DNA of 7,265 nt. Origin: Anderseniella sp. GTDB lineage: Bacteria; Pseudomonadota; Alphaproteobacteria; Rhizobiales; Aestuariivirgaceae. Shown piece by piece: positions 6,333 through 7,265 of the stretch. The notes below the pieces were generated by a model. It was not told where the DNA came from. It searched no databases and saw only the letters and a program-made list of their open reading frames with translations. The stretch spans positions 1 through 7,265 of the forward strand of contig JABDRA010000467.1 of assembly GCA_013041995.1 (NCBI GenBank). The letters are read 5' to 3'. The stretch's first letter is position 1; every line of letters starts with the position of its first letter. Made by a program: the position numbers and the translations under genes.

Positions 6333-6980
6333 CAGCACTGGACCAACACCGCCGGTATAGCCGAGGCCCGGGGTTGACGGCCTGAACCGGTCGCGGCGGT
6401 ACTTGTCGGAATTGCCGCGCTTGACTTCGACCGAGTCGGCGTATTTCTTGGCTGCTTCCGGCAGTTTCTTGGCGTAGATTCCGGCATTGTAATAGGCGAC
6501 AGATCCCCGGTTCAGGGCCTTGCGCAGATAGCGCAGACCATAGTGCAGGTTGGTGTCGGGATCATACAGATCGCTGCAGGTCCCCTTGTATCCGATGCCG
6601 CGTGCGGTCTGGCACTTGAGCTGCATCAGGCCAATCTCGCCGGCAGCGCCGGTCACGTTGGGACGAAAGCTGGATTCCTGAAGAACGACAGCCAGTGCGG
6701 TATCAATCGGTACATCGGCTCCTTCAGCGTGAACATGTATTTTTGCCAGGATCACCTGGCGGGGCCGCTTTATCTTGGTCCGCGTGATGCTGGCAGCGGC
6801 TTTGGACGCCTTGCCGGACGGATTTTCGATGATCCGGTTATAGAGTTTTGCCGCTGCTGTACCGTGTGCAGCAGACAAACTGATATCTGTGGCAGCCTCG
6901 TGTGGATGGGCTGCTGCGGTGAGTGGCAAGCAAACTGATGCCGCCAGCGCGATTGCGCTGAACAATTTCCTTGATGTCAT
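6327..6980 (-). CDS. Secreted lytic transglycosylase (SLT domain, family 1)
   Basis: A 217-residue precursor predicted to cleave the MurNAc-GlcNAc bond of peptidoglycan, leaving a 1,6-anhydro end, in the periplasm. A Sec signal peptide is clear: MTSRK, a hydrophobic run LFSAIALAASVCLPL, then TAAA before HP, with cleavage probably after residue 24. The SLT domain (about 85-175) shows the catalytic glutamate E102 in LQESSFRPNVTGAAGEIGLMQL. It is followed by YDPDTNLHYGLRYLRKAL (139-156) and AYYNAG (162-167), all classic family-1 signatures. Two cysteines (C123, C135) within the domain could form a disulfide. There is no lipobox. The tail after 185 is basic and then Gly/Pro-rich. The ATG at 6980 is preferred over an in-frame ATG at 7052 because the signal peptide begins there and GGAG precedes it. 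The physiological role (turnover, or making room for an envelope machine) cannot be told; no secretion genes are nearby. Confidence 0.93.
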   Translation of the reverse strand: MTSRKLFSAIALAASVCLPLTAAAHPHEAATDISLSAAHGTAAAKLYNRIIENPSGKASKAAASITRTKIKRPRQVILAKIHVHAEGADVPIDTALAVVLQESSFRPNVTGAAGEIGLMQLKCQTARGIGYKGTCSDLYDPDTNLHYGLRYLRKALNRGSVAYYNAGIYAKKLPEAAKKYADSVEVKRGNSDKYRRDRFRPSTPGLGYTGGVGPVLL

Positions 6981-6990
6981 GTGAAATATA

Positions 6991-6994
6991 CTCC
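6991..6994 (-). promoter_or_regulatory. Ribosome binding site deciding the lytic transglycosylase start
   Basis: GGAG on the minus strand, within CCGGAG, lies 10 bases before the ATG at 6980. It supports that start over the upstream ATG at 7052. Confidence 0.55.
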
Positions 6995-7043
6995 GGTAAT
7001 TTTTGCCGCGTCCGGGTGCGCATATGGCAACCGCGATTACGCG

Positions 7044-7062
7044 TGCCAGCAATTGGCTGGCA
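7044..7062. promoter_or_regulatory. Inverted repeat upstream of the lytic transglycosylase
   Basis: TGCCAGC (7044-7050) and GCTGGCA (7056-7062) are perfect 7-bp arms around AATTG. On the plus strand a T-rich stretch (TTTTCCCTT) follows within a few bases, giving a terminator-like look, yet no plus-strand gene ends here. Because it lies 64 bases upstream of the minus-strand gene, an operator or leader hairpin is as likely. Confidence 0.35.
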
Positions 7063-7088
7063 GAATTTTCCCTTGTTGATCGATAGTT

Positions 7089-7121
7089 ACAGTCACCTGG
7101 ATACGCCGCCTGTGTGACTGT
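7089..7121. promoter_or_regulatory. Perfect 8-bp dyad with 17-base spacer, possible regulator site
   Basis: ACAGTCAC (7089-7096) and GTGACTGT (7114-7121) are exact reverse complements. Their centres are 25 bases apart, about 2.4 helical turns. The dyad lies in the 285-base region between the lytic transglycosylase start and the right window edge, where no convincing gene is present. It may be a regulator half-site pair or a hairpin. Confidence 0.35.
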
Positions 7122-7237
7122 CTCTGGCCGTCTGGCGCAAGCAATAGTGAAATGCCTAGGCTTTATTTGGAACCTGTATGGACAGTTTCAAGGCAACAAT
7201 ATGTCTGCGATTGCGGCAATCCGCCGCCATGTCACAG

Positions 7238-7265
7238 TTGCGCCACGCATATGCCTGTGCTAGAT
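7238..7265 (+). promoter_or_regulatory. Predicted sigma-70 promoter running off the right edge
   Basis: TTGCGC (7238-7243), a 17-base spacer and TAGAT at the very end (7261-7265, -10 incomplete) match the layout of the transaldolase promoter: TTGnCn, N17, TAG. It points to a plus-strand gene just beyond the window. The -10 cannot be fully read. Confidence 0.4.

Noticed and set aside
6981..7052. N-terminal extension of the lytic transglycosylase from the ATG at 7052
   Set aside because: The extension would bury the signal peptide behind 24 residues, and a GGAG precedes the ATG at 6980.
7229..7250. Resemblance of the ATGTCAC-N4-GCGCCAC stretch to a Pho box
   Set aside because: The second half matches the CTGTCAT consensus at only three of seven positions.
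7152..7265. Plus-strand frame from the ATG at 7152 open to the edge (MPRLYLEPVWTV..., with CDCGNPPPCHSC)
   Set aside because: Only 38 codons are visible, there is no good ribosome site, and it overlaps the better-supported promoter-like site. The cysteine cluster is interesting but not enough; sequence beyond the edge would decide.

Overview
The window is GC-rich (roughly 60%), densely coded DNA that reads as the chromosome of an alphaproteobacterium, most likely of the Hyphomicrobiales (Rhizobiales) type. The grounds are the small TalC/FSA-type transaldolase, the DEAD-box helicase with a DbpA-like domain and a lysine/proline-rich tail, and promoter-like sites of the form TTGnCn-N17-TAG. This assignment is inference. 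No insertion sequence, CRISPR array, tRNA, rRNA or phage gene is visible. Most of the window looks like ordinary housekeeping DNA.

Layout. Positions 1-341 (+) hold the C-terminal end of a VOC (glyoxalase-fold) protein, followed 3 bases later by a 76-residue YdeI/OmpD-associated family protein. These converge on a minus-strand series. Read in its own direction, that series is a transaldolase (4019-3366), a leaderless BtuF/FecB-type solute-binding-fold protein (3271-2465) and a DEAD-box RNA helicase (2276-423). A 129-bp divergent region separates the transaldolase from priA (4149-6314, +), the replication-restart helicase, whose eight zinc cysteines are all present. priA converges with a small secreted lytic transglycosylase (6980-6327, -). 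The last 285 bases (6981-7265) contain no convincing gene. They hold two inverted repeats and a plus-strand promoter-like site running off the edge, so another rightward gene probably starts just outside.

How the genes fit together. They serve different jobs: RNA metabolism, pentose-phosphate chemistry, a possible cobalamin or metal-chelate-related protein, replication restart and peptidoglycan turnover. Nothing shows that they form one system. Placing a transaldolase divergent from priA is, from memory, common in Rhizobiales, often with the F1 ATP synthase operon nearby, but that cannot be verified here.

The best second-look items are structural. A perfect 18-bp palindrome is centred on the priA start, which has no visible Shine-Dalgarno. 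One inverted repeat contains the stop codons of two convergent genes. A binding-protein fold cannot carry a signal peptide because of an upstream in-frame stop. An open frame after that gene's UGA ends on the helicase's GTGA start. A perfect 8-bp dyad with a 17-base spacer lies near the right edge. I found no clear evidence of a previously undescribed multi-gene system.
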